64,000 nt of DNA from Methylotenera sp. (GCF_030684185.1 NZ_JAUXOY010000017.1:120178-184177); one strand, 5' to 3'; positions 1 through 8,653 are shown, numbered from the stretch's first letter. A program made the numbers and translations. The notes: a model not told the origin generated them from the letters alone.

Positions 1-46
1 TATCGGCATATTGCCCAGGCTTTGCCAAATCAGTGAGATGGCGCAT
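1..46 (-). CDS. partial CDS, next gene of the lipid operon (unidentified)
   Basis: Only the first 15 codons are inside the window, reading MRHLTDLAKPGQYAD. The ATG shares bases with the TGA stop of the MMPL exporter gene (ATGA overlap), the same coupling seen elsewhere in this operon, which supports it as a real start. The fragment is too short to assign; in related aryl-polyene-like operons the genes after the MMPL exporter include lipoproteins, transferases and ketosynthases, but I cannot choose among them. Confidence 0.5.
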   Translation of the reverse strand, partial: MRHLTDLAKPGQYAD

Positions 47-2439
47 CAGGCTTTTCTCTCATAGTTAAAACTGCTACGTGCAAACACAGCTGAAAAAATC
101 AGCGCGAGGATGACGCCTGGCGCCACAGTAACTCCCATGGCCTGCAATACCGGTACGCTAGAAAACGCCAACAAGCCAAATCCCAGTACCGTCGCCACAT
201 TGGCAAGTAACAGTGATGCATAAGTACGCGGCGGTATTTTTGGATTGCTCCCGTTATTATTCTGCGGCTGATTAAAGAATAGTGCGTAATTAGAACCGAT
301 GGCTACAATCAGCAGCAGGCCGATCAAATGCAAAATAATCAGTTGCTGCCCGAATAAAGCCAGCCCTGCCGTTACCGTCAGCACTGCTGCTGCCAACGGA
401 GCAATGACCGCGATAACGCGTGTAGGCGAGCGCAACACATACAGTAGCAATATAACTATCGCCAGCAAGCCGGCCAGCGATAACATGATGGCTTCAGTCA
501 TGTAAGAGGAATACAAGCGGTTAGATTCGCTTTTCATATCCACAAATATTGCGTTGGGTACCTGCGCCTGATTCAAGACCGCTCGCACCTGGGCAGCATC
601 GATATTGCCATTTTCAGGTGCAGTCAAAGGTATCAGTGCGCTCCAGCGCGATCCTTGCTGTAATAACATGGCGTCCACCGCCATCGCCATTGAGGTGTGT
701 TCCAGATCGCTACGCTGTAGCAAGGGTTGGTTGCGGGCAGCTTCCACATCAATCAGGAATGGCGCAAATATATGAGCACGCACCGGCAAATCCCTGATGG
801 CATTCTCCACCCTGGGCTTTAGTTCGGCGGCAGTTGGCAAACTGGCTTGCCGCGCACGCTGGGTGGCATGGCTGGGCAGGTAATGACTGGCACTGTCGAA
901 CGCGGTAAGCACACCCTTCTCGACCAATATCTGCAATGCTGCTGATACTTTTTCCGTAGCTACCAGCACCGCTTCCTGAGCGTCGCCGGATACGACGACC
1001 ACATAACGTACATCAGGCGCACCCATGCCGGCGCGCAGCCTTGCATCTAGCGCCTGATCAGCAGCGGATACCGGGCTCAAGGCGGCAAGTTCATTGTTCC
1101 ATAAGTGATCTTGATGCTGGTAAACAACCGCGCTGGATGCTAGCAGCAGCGCAACGGCTGGCCAGCGTAAACGTGGCGCCAACGCAGCATAGTGCGACAA
1201 GGTTAATCCGGTGTTAGTCACGTCACGTATTTGAAAGTTGGCTGGTAACAGATGCGGTAATACATAACGCGTCATGGCTGCCGCCGCGACCAGCCCTGCC
1301 ATTGAGTAAAGTCCCAGTTGCGCCAAGCCGGGAAAGCCTGATAGCAGCAGTGAGGCAAAGCCGAATACAGATGTCAGCACGCCTAGCCTTACTGTCGGCC
1401 AAACACGCACAAGCCATGTTTTGCGACTTTGCTCGTTTTTGCCATCAGCTGAATGATCAGATTGCATGAATAGATAGATAGAATAATCCACCGCTTCACC
1501 TATCAGTGCGGTGCCAAAGCCCAGCGTAATGCCATGCACCACGCCAAAGCCCATACTAACAGAGGCAATACCCGCCAAGATGCCGGTAGCCACTGGCAGA
1601 AATCCTAACAGCAATGCACTTAGCGAGCGGTAAACTGCGAGCAGTAATAATGCAATTAGCAGCGTGCTGACGACAAAAATCAGGCGCACCTGACTTTTAA
1701 TTGTGTCGCGCGACGCCACCGAAAATACGCCGGGGCCAGTCATGAGCAATTTGGTTTGGCTAGCCCTGTACATGGTTTCATTATCAAAAGCGGCTTGTAT
1801 GGCCTGCATCGCCAGCTTTTGCGCATCGGTGTCGGAGCCTAAAGCTCGCGTTTGAATCAGCAACAACGCGGTTTTGCCATCGCGTGATGCCCATGCTCCA
1901 TCGATCAATTGTGGGCGATTACCAGAATTCATTTGATCCAGCAATTGCAGCATTTCACCCGTTGCATCGTGCGGCAACAGTGACTTGAACAGCAAGCCGG
2001 CTGGTGAAGCCAGCTGATCTATGCTGTCGTTGATGGCAGTGTGTAGTCCATCTACACTGAAATGCGCTGGCGTAACCGCAGGGCTTAGCAGGTATCGATT
2101 ATTAAACAGATAACTTTGGTCACGCTCGCTGGTAATCGGCTCACCATTATTGACGCTGACAAATGCCAGGTTAGTGCGCAACGTTTGGGCGATAGCTTTA
2201 GAAACTTCGGCATGTGTGGTTTGATCTGCACCCTCTATGCCCACAAGTATCAAGCGCGATGCTAGACCATCTTTAAGCTGATCCATCAATAATTGCTGTT
2301 CAACCGTGGGCGTGCGTGGCAGAAAAGCAGACAAATCGGCAGTAAAGTGGCTGCGGCTGATAATAGCCAGACAAGTTAAAACTAGCAGTAGCCAGACGGC
2401 AATGGCAGCGCGGCTGCGTTGTAATGCAGATAAATTCAC
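46..2439 (-). CDS. MMPL/RND-family predicted exporter
   Basis: Membrane protein of 797 residues with the MMPL/RND exporter plan: an N-terminal membrane helix (about residues 13-30), a large soluble loop, a helix bundle around 250-400, a second soluble loop, and a closing bundle around 660-790. Members of this group (COG4258) sit in aryl-polyene and xanthomonadin clusters and are thought to move the finished lipid to the outer membrane together with a LolA-like carrier. It lies 37 bp after the LolA-like gene in the same operon and overlaps the following gene. Family assignment is secure from topology and context; the cargo is inferred. Confidence 0.85.
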   Translation of the reverse strand: MNLSALQRSRAAIAVWLLLVLTCLAIISRSHFTADLSAFLPRTPTVEQQLLMDQLKDGLASRLILVGIEGADQTTHAEVSKAIAQTLRTNLAFVSVNNGEPITSERDQSYLFNNRYLLSPAVTPAHFSVDGLHTAINDSIDQLASPAGLLFKSLLPHDATGEMLQLLDQMNSGNRPQLIDGAWASRDGKTALLLIQTRALGSDTDAQKLAMQAIQAAFDNETMYRASQTKLLMTGPGVFSVASRDTIKSQVRLIFVVSTLLIALLLLAVYRSLSALLLGFLPVATGILAGIASVSMGFGVVHGITLGFGTALIGEAVDYSIYLFMQSDHSADGKNEQSRKTWLVRVWPTVRLGVLTSVFGFASLLLSGFPGLAQLGLYSMAGLVAAAAMTRYVLPHLLPANFQIRDVTNTGLTLSHYAALAPRLRWPAVALLLASSAVVYQHQDHLWNNELAALSPVSAADQALDARLRAGMGAPDVRYVVVVSGDAQEAVLVATEKVSAALQILVEKGVLTAFDSASHYLPSHATQRARQASLPTAAELKPRVENAIRDLPVRAHIFAPFLIDVEAARNQPLLQRSDLEHTSMAMAVDAMLLQQGSRWSALIPLTAPENGNIDAAQVRAVLNQAQVPNAIFVDMKSESNRLYSSYMTEAIMLSLAGLLAIVILLLYVLRSPTRVIAVIAPLAAAVLTVTAGLALFGQQLIILHLIGLLLIVAIGSNYALFFNQPQNNNGSNPKIPPRTYASLLLANVATVLGFGLLAFSSVPVLQAMGVTVAPGVILALIFSAVFARSSFNYERKA

Positions 2440-2476
2440 GAGTTGGCAGGCTTCCGTAGTATCAGGGAGACACCCT

Positions 2477-3136
2477 TTATGGCACTGGCAATGGCGTAAT
2501 AGTCATCAACGAACTATCACCATCGGCCTGTTTAATCTCTATGGTTCGCAGCACATTGCCTGAACCTGCAATATTTATCTTAGTGACCACTTTTTTCATT
2601 TTATCTTCTATTGGCAGCAAGACGAGGCCCCAGCTTTGTTCATCGCCATCCAAACTTAATTTATACGTACGTTCGAGCGATTTGCGGTCTCCTGCCAGCG
2701 TGCCTCGTATACTGTCTATAAACGCGGCTATCTCCGGGTAACTTTGCAATGACAATGCTCGCTTTTTACCGCGCTGCTCTAGAGTCAAGATGTCCTTATC
2801 CAGCAACATACTCTCGGTTTTGGGCTTCAATGTGCGTTTTTCTAGACGGTCTGGTGCGCTATAAAATAGTTCACCAGATGACTCCACAGGCTTGTCGAGG
2901 ATAGCGATAGATTTTATCTCGACAAAGCTGGCATGTCCGGATCGTATAGCTGACAGCGATTGCATCAGTTGGTCTATATTCCAGGCAGAGTCATTCAAGC
3001 TACGCTCTGCATGGCTGATGGGTGACACCAGCAGCATACTAAGCAGTAACAGGTTTGGTATTGCAAAGCGTAAAAACTTGGCATGGATAGCTTCTGATTT
3101 ATTCATCTTGGTTTTAATCATACTGGTTTTAATCAT
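2477..3136 (-). CDS. LolA-like outer membrane lipoprotein carrier
   Basis: A 219-residue exported protein with a hydrophobic stretch ending in SHA-E, a good signal peptidase I site. The rest has the LolA/LolB-like pattern (release and reducing of acylated cargo; ELFYSAPDRLEKRTL core). In this operon type such proteins are taken to carry the polyene lipid across the periplasm with the MMPL exporter. The start is uncertain: ATG codons at 3136, 3121 and 3106 are all in frame because a 15-bp unit is tandemly repeated, giving MIKT-x-MIKT. I kept 3136 because an AGGTGA lies 11 nt upstream; the other two have no visible ribosome site. It begins 6 bp after the acyltransferase stop. Confidence 0.78.
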   Translation of the reverse strand: MIKTSMIKTKMNKSEAIHAKFLRFAIPNLLLLSMLLVSPISHAERSLNDSAWNIDQLMQSLSAIRSGHASFVEIKSIAILDKPVESSGELFYSAPDRLEKRTLKPKTESMLLDKDILTLEQRGKKRALSLQSYPEIAAFIDSIRGTLAGDRKSLERTYKLSLDGDEQSWGLVLLPIEDKMKKVVTKINIAGSGNVLRTIEIKQADGDSSLMTITPLPVP

Positions 3137-3142
3137 ATGGTC

Positions 3143-4093
3143 TTATTCACCTTTTTCATTCAAGGATGCAGGCACTGATTGCCAGTAATCAAAAAAATTA
3201 AACCAGTTATACGGTGCAAGACGAGTATAGCGGTTCAGCAGCTCAGTGTAGCGTGCGATAGCGATTTCCACGGCCTGGTCGCGCTGACCTCTGGGGGTGT
3301 CAGAGAAGTCAGCCAGCGTCTCAAAATGTATCTGGTAACGGTTATCTCCCATATACAGCCCGACCATAAATACCACAGGGCGTCGCAACAATGCAGCCAT
3401 GCGAAACGGCCCGGTTGGCAATGCAGCGGTTGCACCTAACAAATTAACCTGTGCCATAGGTTCATTACCCAGAGTGCGGTCTGACAGCATGCCGACCAGC
3501 ATGCCATCCTCCAGCCGCTCCTGCACTTGCAGCATGGAATCAATCCGCCCCAACGGGATAATATCCATCGAAGCTTCTGGATTTATTGCGGCCAGCATGC
3601 TGTTGATTTTTTGCGCGTTGTCTTCATGCATCACCATGGCAACGCGCACACTTGGAAGCTGTCGTCCAATCGCGCGCATGACCTCGAAGCTACCAAGATG
3701 CGCGCCCATTAACAGCACACCTTTGCCTGCGTCTATCAACGGATGGATGTTTTCCTTACCGTGTATCTCTATATCAAACAAATCATAACGGCGGTTGATA
3801 AGATAAATACGGTCATGTATGGTGGATGCGAAACAGAAAAAATGCCGATACAGATCCAGCCATGTAGCCGGCCTTCCCAATACACGCGGCAGATAACCAA
3901 GCGAGGCGCGACGGCTATCGGGAGCAAATAATACAAAATAGAGTGCAATTAAGTGCAGTACTAAGCGGGCAATCCTCCGACCCAGTCGCAGCGATATCCA
4001 GCTCATTATGCGCAACATCAGCATATTGCTGCGCTCCTGAGTTTTTAGCCAGGGTGCGGATTTTTTGTCAGTACTTTCTATAGGCCCTGTCAT
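3143..4093 (-). CDS. LpxL/HtrB-like lysophospholipid acyltransferase
   Basis: A 316-residue inner-membrane acyltransferase of the LpxL/HtrB family. The catalytic H-x4-E motif is clear in GAHLGSFE (His132, Glu137), and a hydrophobic N-terminal segment (about 40-58) would anchor it to the cytoplasmic membrane. Family members move an acyl chain from ACP to a lipid acceptor. Its ATG overlaps the dehydratase stop by 4 bp, and the ACP, AMP ligase and dehydratase genes lie just upstream, so it probably attaches the polyene or fatty chain made here to a lipid anchor. Function is family-based; the acceptor is not known from sequence. Confidence 0.85.
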   Translation of the reverse strand: MTGPIESTDKKSAPWLKTQERSNMLMLRIMSWISLRLGRRIARLVLHLIALYFVLFAPDSRRASLGYLPRVLGRPATWLDLYRHFFCFASTIHDRIYLINRRYDLFDIEIHGKENIHPLIDAGKGVLLMGAHLGSFEVMRAIGRQLPSVRVAMVMHEDNAQKINSMLAAINPEASMDIIPLGRIDSMLQVQERLEDGMLVGMLSDRTLGNEPMAQVNLLGATAALPTGPFRMAALLRRPVVFMVGLYMGDNRYQIHFETLADFSDTPRGQRDQAVEIAIARYTELLNRYTRLAPYNWFNFFDYWQSVPASLNEKGE

Positions 4094-4398
4094 GAAATCC
4101 TGTTGCTTGGGGCAAAGCTTCCTGTAACGATTTGGCGGCTGCCCTCCAGCACTTCAAACTTGATTGAGCCATTCGCCAGTTGCTCGTGCACAATAATGAC
4201 AGACTCACCGGGCTTTAACGGGCTCAGAAATTTGACTGAGCTGATTTGCCATGCCGTTACAGTTAAGCCGCTGTCGGCGACTATGACATGAATAACCTCA
4301 TCCAGCAGCACTACTCCAGGCACGATGGGCGCGTTTGGGAAATGCCCAGCGAATGCCGGATGATCTGCAGCTATGGAGAGTGATGTCTGTTTATTCAT
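4090..4398 (-). CDS. FabZ/ApeI-like hot-dog 3-hydroxyacyl-ACP dehydratase
   Basis: A 102-residue single hot-dog protein. The FabZ-type active-site motif is present as GHFPNAPIVPGV with His19, followed by LLDE where the second catalytic acid normally lies. Such proteins remove water from 3-hydroxyacyl-ACP to give the double bonds of an aryl polyene or unsaturated chain. It is shorter than housekeeping FabZ (about 150 residues), as is usual for the ApeI type. The gene overlaps the AMP ligase stop and the acyltransferase start by 4 bp each, so translation of the three is probably coupled. Confidence 0.82.
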   Translation of the reverse strand: MNKQTSLSIAADHPAFAGHFPNAPIVPGVVLLDEVIHVIVADSGLTVTAWQISSVKFLSPLKPGESVIIVHEQLANGSIKFEVLEGSRQIVTGSFAPSNRIS

Positions 4399-5777
4399 GT
4401 GATATTTTTCAGGTCAGCCTTGCCAATATCCTGACCAATCTGTCCTGCAATAAGCTTTTGCAGTGCATCGCGCGGCAACTTACCTGTACTGTTACGTGGC
4501 AGTGACTCTACAAACAGCAATGGTCTTGGTAGAAAAACTGGGTCTATGCGTAGGCGCAAAGCTGCCAATAAAGTTGAAGCCGTCAGGCCGGGAGCAACCA
4601 CGCAGGCGCTTAGGCGTGTAACATGGTCATGTGAAACTTCATCTGGCATAAAAAATGCGCCATCGATAACCCCGTCAACCGAATTCAAATGATGATTCAG
4701 GTTGTCCAGTGAGCTGCGTTTGCCCGCGATATTAACCAGGTCCTGTGTGCGGCCATGTAACAGAAAGTGCTCATGGCCAACAGTTTCTATGATGTCATTG
4801 AGAGGTACCGGAGTTTCTACATGTCCTCCTTCAGCCCAAATGCGTTCTCCATGCTGCATCAAGCGTACATCAGGCAACAATTGCCATTCCACTGCTTGTG
4901 TCGTGCGTCGTGTCGCTATCTGCCCGGTTTCGGTACTGCCGTATATTTCCAGCAGAGGTACTTTGCAGTTTGCTTCAACCTTATGTGCCAGTGGCGTAGA
5001 TAAGGGTGCGGTCGCTGAGAGTACCAGAGCCAATTCTGGCAACTTAAGTTCGGCTTCTAGTAACAATCGCAAATGTAATGGAGTCGATACCAGGATACGT
5101 GGTGAAGGCACCGTTTCCAGAGCACTGCAAATATCTGCAGGGTAAAATGGTTGTGCACTACTCAAAGCATGGCCGCTTTGCAGTGGCAGCAATACGGTTG
5201 ATTCGAATCCATACATATGCTGCGGCGGTATGGTACCAACTATGCTGTAGTGTCCGCCATTCATCAGCCCTAAACGCTCTGCCTGAGCTTGTACATTCTG
5301 CACCAAGGGGCCCCAGCTTTTTGAATGCGGGATAGGTGCACCAGTAGAGCCTGAGGTAAATACAACTGCCACCAACTGTTGCGCGTCAATCTGCGGTATC
5401 GTCACGTTCGCAGCATTGCACTCTAGCGAGTGTTCGGGCATCGCCGCCGGGTATCGCAGCCGCGGTAAGGCAATATCACAATCACCATTGTCATGCAGGC
5501 AAAATACATCGGCAGAAAAAGCCTGTAATTGCCGCACCATTTCTGGCGTATGCGTGGGCGGTAGCAGACTAATCTTGTTACTGATAATGGCAGCAGCCAA
5601 GCCAACAGTAAAGTGATACCGGTCGCGGCATATGTTCAGCATATGCCTGCCGGCCGGTAATAAAGTAGCAAGGCATTCAGCGTCTGCAAGGAATTTTTCA
5701 ACAGAAATAGCCATGCCCTTACGCCATGCGACTGTTTCACTGAGGGAAGTATGAGTGACTAGTGGCAGAGTTCGCAT
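4395..5777 (-). CDS. AMP-dependent acyl-CoA/ACP synthetase family ligase
   Basis: A 460-residue ANL-superfamily adenylating enzyme. The phosphate-binding motif is FTSGSTGAPIPHSKS (about 140-153), the A5 motif is EIYGSTETG (about 277-285), the hinge/ribose region is HGRTQDLVNIAGK (about 343-355), and the catalytic lysine motif NSTGKLPR is near the C-terminus. It should activate an acyl or aryl acid with ATP for loading onto the operon's acyl carrier protein. It is somewhat short for the superfamily, as in aryl-polyene clusters. The 62-bp gap upstream holds two copies of a 15-bp repeat. Confidence 0.85.
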   Translation of the reverse strand: MRTLPLVTHTSLSETVAWRKGMAISVEKFLADAECLATLLPAGRHMLNICRDRYHFTVGLAAAIISNKISLLPPTHTPEMVRQLQAFSADVFCLHDNGDCDIALPRLRYPAAMPEHSLECNAANVTIPQIDAQQLVAVVFTSGSTGAPIPHSKSWGPLVQNVQAQAERLGLMNGGHYSIVGTIPPQHMYGFESTVLLPLQSGHALSSAQPFYPADICSALETVPSPRILVSTPLHLRLLLEAELKLPELALVLSATAPLSTPLAHKVEANCKVPLLEIYGSTETGQIATRRTTQAVEWQLLPDVRLMQHGERIWAEGGHVETPVPLNDIIETVGHEHFLLHGRTQDLVNIAGKRSSLDNLNHHLNSVDGVIDGAFFMPDEVSHDHVTRLSACVVAPGLTASTLLAALRLRIDPVFLPRPLLFVESLPRNSTGKLPRDALQKLIAGQIGQDIGKADLKNIT

Positions 5778-5798
5778 GCAGAGTTAAAACTAGACTAG

Positions 5799-5832
5799 GG
5801 TTTAATGTAAAAAATTAGGTTTAATGTAAAAA
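5799..5832. repeat. 15-bp direct repeat in intergenic gap
   Basis: Two copies of GGTTTAATGTAAAAA at 5799-5813 and 5818-5832, 19 bp apart, between the COG4648-type membrane protein gene and the AMP ligase gene. No function is evident; it looks like a simple local duplication. Confidence 0.6.
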
Positions 5833-5839
5833 CTTGGGC

Positions 5840-6487
5840 TTATTGCGTGCGTGCAGAATTATTTAGATAGGCACGCACCGCATCAAGAATATGACTGGTG
5901 GGCAAGTCAGTAAGTACGCGACGACGCACTATAAACTCGACAACAAACATCAGTGCTACAAGCGGCAGCGTAAGAAAATTCACAAAGAACGACCACGTTG
6001 CCAGTGGCGCCATAAAAAACAGTACGGTTGAAGCTATAATCATCATGGCGAAAAATACCACCCAAGCTACCGTTACTTTGTGAGCATAACGTTCATGTTC
6101 TGCTGGCAGTTCCCCGCCATTGATCATCTCGGCAAAATGCACACACAAGGGCTTTTGGTCTCGTTGCAAAGTCCAGCCAAAAGTCACCAATAAACCCGAC
6201 ATAAGTGTTATATCCAGCATCCAGAATATAAGCCCGGTGTGCTGCCTGACAAGTGACCACGCAAACCACGATACTATACAGAAAATCAGTAATGAACTGA
6301 TGCCGACTAGACGAGATGTGGTTTTCAATGAGAAAGTAATGACTAGCAAGAACATCGGCAACAACGCCAATATTGCGCCTAGCATGCTTGACTGGCCTGA
6401 CGTATTGACGTGATGTACCAATACGGCATAAGTCACAATCATCACTACGATGCTTAACCCACGTGCAATCCTCATGGTCTCAAGCAT
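5840..6487 (-). CDS. COG4648-type inner membrane protein of aryl-polyene-like operons
   Basis: A 215-residue protein made of several hydrophobic helices (about 10-25, 35-52, 60-78, 88-105, then a pair around 140-185) with short polar joins. It matches the small membrane protein that accompanies acyl carrier protein and AMP ligase genes in aryl-polyene/xanthomonadin-like operons; its biochemical role is not established. It starts 14 bp after the acyl carrier protein stop. The assignment rests on position, length and topology more than on a motif. Confidence 0.7.
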   Translation of the reverse strand: MLETMRIARGLSIVVMIVTYAVLVHHVNTSGQSSMLGAILALLPMFLLVITFSLKTTSRLVGISSLLIFCIVSWFAWSLVRQHTGLIFWMLDITLMSGLLVTFGWTLQRDQKPLCVHFAEMINGGELPAEHERYAHKVTVAWVVFFAMMIIASTVLFFMAPLATWSFFVNFLTLPLVALMFVVEFIVRRRVLTDLPTSHILDAVRAYLNNSARTQ

Positions 6488-6501
6488 ACTTTATCTCCAT
6501 G

Positions 6502-6771
6502 TTACTTTGTTTTGTGGATAGCAACATAATCTGTCAAATTGCGCAGGGAGCTAAAAATTCGATGATTATCCTCACTATCTGCTTTGAGTTGCAAGCCGTA
6601 ACGCTTGGAAATAACAAGGGCAACCTCAAGAATGTCAATTGAGTCAAGACCAAGGCCGTCGCCATAAAGTGGAGCATCCAGGTCAATTTCAGCTGCAGTG
6701 GTGTCCAGATTTAAGGAATTTACCATTAGTTCAGCAACTTCAAGCTGCAAGGTCGAATTATTTTCTAACAT
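6502..6771 (-). CDS. acyl carrier protein
   Basis: An 89-residue carrier protein with the 4'-phosphopantetheine site LGLDSIDILEV, modified serine at residue 44, and the acidic four-helix pattern of type II carrier proteins. It is the first gene of the lipid operon and would hold the growing chain while the dehydratase and other enzymes act. A dedicated carrier separate from the housekeeping AcpP is usual in such operons. The nearest upstream promoter signal is a TATAAT (minus strand, 6834-6839) about 65 bp before the start. Confidence 0.88.
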   Translation of the reverse strand: MLENNSTLQLEVAELMVNSLNLDTTAAEIDLDAPLYGDGLGLDSIDILEVALVISKRYGLQLKADSEDNHRIFSSLRNLTDYVAIHKTK

Positions 6772-7116
6772 GATCGTCTTTTGTAAAATGAACTCATTCC
6801 GATTGAATGATTATTTGATTTGTCTAATTGCCCATTATAGTGGACTTCCTGGATTTTCGTAGACGAATTTTGGCTTCTGTGAATATCCAATTTGGACATC
6901 TTGAATAATATGCTATGAATAGCCATCTACAGCAATCCATACCAATGGAATGGATGACCACTTTCTACTTAAAGCTAAAGTGAGGGTGCGATAGTACGCC
7001 TTCCCACTTAATCTCCATGTCACAGCTTATTATTGCCAAAGTTCATTCATTGACATCGACCAATTAAAAACGGGAGCTAAAGCTCCCGTTAATATACCTA
7101 TAATTAGCACCCCTAA
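6772..7116. other. intergenic region, lipid operon promoter side
   Basis: About 345 bp between the lipid operon (leaving left) and the 3' end of the PEP-CTERM gene. It holds a minus-strand TATAAT at 6834-6839 that could serve the lipid operon, with no good -35 box, and the terminator of the PEP-CTERM gene at 7069-7092. I see no gene in it. Confidence 0.55.
7069..7092 (-). terminator. rho-independent terminator of PEP-CTERM gene 1
   Basis: On the minus strand a stem with arms AACGGGAGC and GCTCCCGTT and a 4-nt loop is followed by a T-rich run, 25 bp after the stop codon. The GC arms are the same as in the terminator after the second PEP-CTERM gene (15012-15037). Confidence 0.85.
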
Positions 7117-7725
7117 TTAAGCTTGATTATTTTTACGACGACGTGACATAAAACCAATTAGACCTAAACCAGCCAACATCATTGCGTAGGTCTCAGGCTC
7201 TGGCACTGGCGTAACCCCGTACCAAGCATTACCTTGCGCGCCCTGACCTGCCCCTTGGATACGCAATGCAAAACTACCATATTGACCAGACGTCACTTGA
7301 CTGAAATCAAATCCATTGGATGTCCAGCTCACTGTTTCACCACTTGACAACACATTACCACCAGAATCAAAACCAAAACCAAAATCAAATGCACCCACAG
7401 GCTGATTAGAATTTGTCGTGTTAATGGAAGTAATGCCCCCAGTAACGCCACTGATTGTTGGAATAGAGCCTGGAGTACCAAGGTAGCTAACCGCCAAGTC
7501 CGTTGCATTCGCATTTGGACCAAAACCAAATGACACCAAGTTACCTAACGACAAAGTAAACAGGTTTGAAGTGTCATCAATGGTTAACGTTGCAAAGCTT
7601 GATGATGGCGTAATACCCGGCCCGTTAAAAGGCGCACCACCAAAATCATAAGTATGAACAGCAGCAGAAGCGGTAGTTGCAAACACTAAACCAACAGCCA
7701 CTATCAAAATAGATAATTTATTCAT
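7117..7725 (-). CDS. PEP-CTERM sorting-domain protein 1
   Basis: A 202-residue secreted protein with an N-terminal signal peptide (hydrophobic 4-21, cut after SAA) and a textbook PEP-CTERM tail: PVPEPETYAMMLAGLGLIGF then SRRRK (about 173-198). The central part is low in charge and rich in Gly, Ser, Thr and Asn and looks beta-rich. Such proteins are cut and anchored or released by exosortase; the exosortase B and epsI genes at 34.3-35.9 kb would be the partner. A good AAGGAG lies before the ATG. It shares a palindromic promoter element with the second PEP-CTERM gene. Molecular role unknown; matrix or surface protein is the usual guess. Confidence 0.9.
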   Translation of the reverse strand: MNKLSILIVAVGLVFATTASAAVHTYDFGGAPFNGPGITPSSSFATLTIDDTSNLFTLSLGNLVSFGFGPNANATDLAVSYLGTPGSIPTISGVTGGITSINTTNSNQPVGAFDFGFGFDSGGNVLSSGETVSWTSNGFDFSQVTSGQYGSFALRIQGAGQGAQGNAWYGVTPVPEPETYAMMLAGLGLIGFMSRRRKNNQA

Positions 7726-7758
7726 GACACTACTCCTTAAAATTTTTTATACATTCAT

Positions 7759-7801
7759 AATATATACTAAGCTGTATTTTTATCAATGGCCCACTTGGGT
7801 G
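7759..7801 (-). promoter_or_regulatory. promoter with palindromic activator-type site, PEP-CTERM gene 1
   Basis: On the minus strand the palindrome-like CACCCAAGTGGGCC is followed at once by a -35 box TTGATA (7781-7786) and, after 16 bp, by TATATT (7759-7764). The transcript would start about 25 nt before the ATG. The same block stands before the second PEP-CTERM gene. A dyad touching the -35 box is the usual place for a class II activator. Confidence 0.7.
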
Positions 7802-7874
7802 GTAGCTACACAGACTGGAATAGTTAGCTTAAATTAGCTGGGTTACACATAGCGTGTATTTAATTCTGCATGCC

Positions 7875-8267
7875 TTATTGATACACCAGTGCATCGCATG
7901 GTGTTTTGCAGTCTTTAAGCCGCGCGACCTCGGCATTTTCGACGATATCCCAAATTCTCCAAGAATATTGGTACTCTATGGATGGAGAGTCAGGCTTACG
8001 GTTACCCTCAGCAACCAATATCACAGCAAAGCCATTTTCAGGTTGCAGGCTATGGAGGTCAGCAATCCAGCGATCAAAAAGATGTGATCCTTGAAACTGG
8101 TCATTAGTGAGCTTCACTTTAGTTTGCCATCCTTTTACAGTAAGCGTATCCCAGCTTAGCGTGTAAAATTCATCATGGCTTTCTTCGTCTGATTCATGCA
8201 GCAAACGAAGCCTATCTCCACCCGAAGGGCCAAAGATTTCTTTAAGGGAAATAAACTCGCGGTTCAT
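7875..8267 (-). CDS. hypothetical protein, 130 aa
   Basis: A 130-residue soluble, acidic, tryptophan-rich protein without signal peptide or membrane segment. I do not recognise a family. Codon use and the well-mixed amino-acid composition look like a true gene, but no strong ribosome site precedes the ATG at 8267. It stands alone between the PEP-CTERM gene (149 bp downstream on the same strand) and the dodecin region. Confidence 0.6.
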   Translation of the reverse strand: MNREFISLKEIFGPSGGDRLRLLHESDEESHDEFYTLSWDTLTVKGWQTKVKLTNDQFQGSHLFDRWIADLHSLQPENGFAVILVAEGNRKPDSPSIEYQYSWRIWDIVENAEVARLKDCKTPCDALVYQ

Positions 8268-8285
8268 AAATAGTTGTGAATAATA

Positions 8286-8474
8286 TTAAAAGTAAAGGTC
8301 GATGCCTAATGAGTTGATATTTAAATTTAATGTAGCCTCATACTGAACTGGGCGATTAAATCTACTGAAATGCAGATGTTCGGTTTTTTTCTTACCAACC
8401 ATCTTTGGATAATACATTGCCCTGACTCCTGTTGACTTAAAGCAGTTTTGCTCTGAGAGATTGTGACAAGCCAA
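8286..8474 (-). CDS. doubtful small ORF
   Basis: A 62-codon frame beginning at TTG, or 43 codons from the ATG at 8417, ending 18 bp before the start of the 130-aa hypothetical gene. It is basic (several lysines after residue 20) and has no recognisable domain or clear ribosome site. It could be a small gene co-transcribed with its neighbour or simply open by chance. Confidence 0.2.
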   Translation of the reverse strand: MACHNLSEQNCFKSTGVRAMYYPKMVGKKKTEHLHFSRFNRPVQYEATLNLNINSLGIDLYF

Positions 8475-8637
8475 GTTTTTCTTTTCAAAAATAACAATAT
8501 GGCTATCCTAAAGATTAGGTGATGCTACGTCTATGGCCCATTAGCACTAACAGAGCTGTAGCGGATTAAATATCCTGCCATGAAATTTAAATTCAACCGA
8601 TTAAATAGCAACCGCTTATAGACAAAGAATTAGCTAC

Positions 8638-8653
8638 AGCGCATTATTGCGCT
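8638..8653 (+). other. hairpin upstream of dodecin
   Basis: Perfect inverted repeat AGCGCA-TTAT-TGCGCT lying 38 bp before the dodecin start, probably in its 5' leader. The surrounding 8475-8690 stretch otherwise shows nothing I can name. Confidence 0.5.

Noticed and set aside
299..505. Plus-strand frames opposite the MMPL gene and similar frames over other large genes
   Set aside because: They are antisense shadows of well-supported genes, have odd composition and lack ribosome sites.
6961..7015. AAGTGAGGG...CCCACTT as a hairpin regulator near the lipid operon
   Set aside because: The arms pair only over five bases before mismatches set in.
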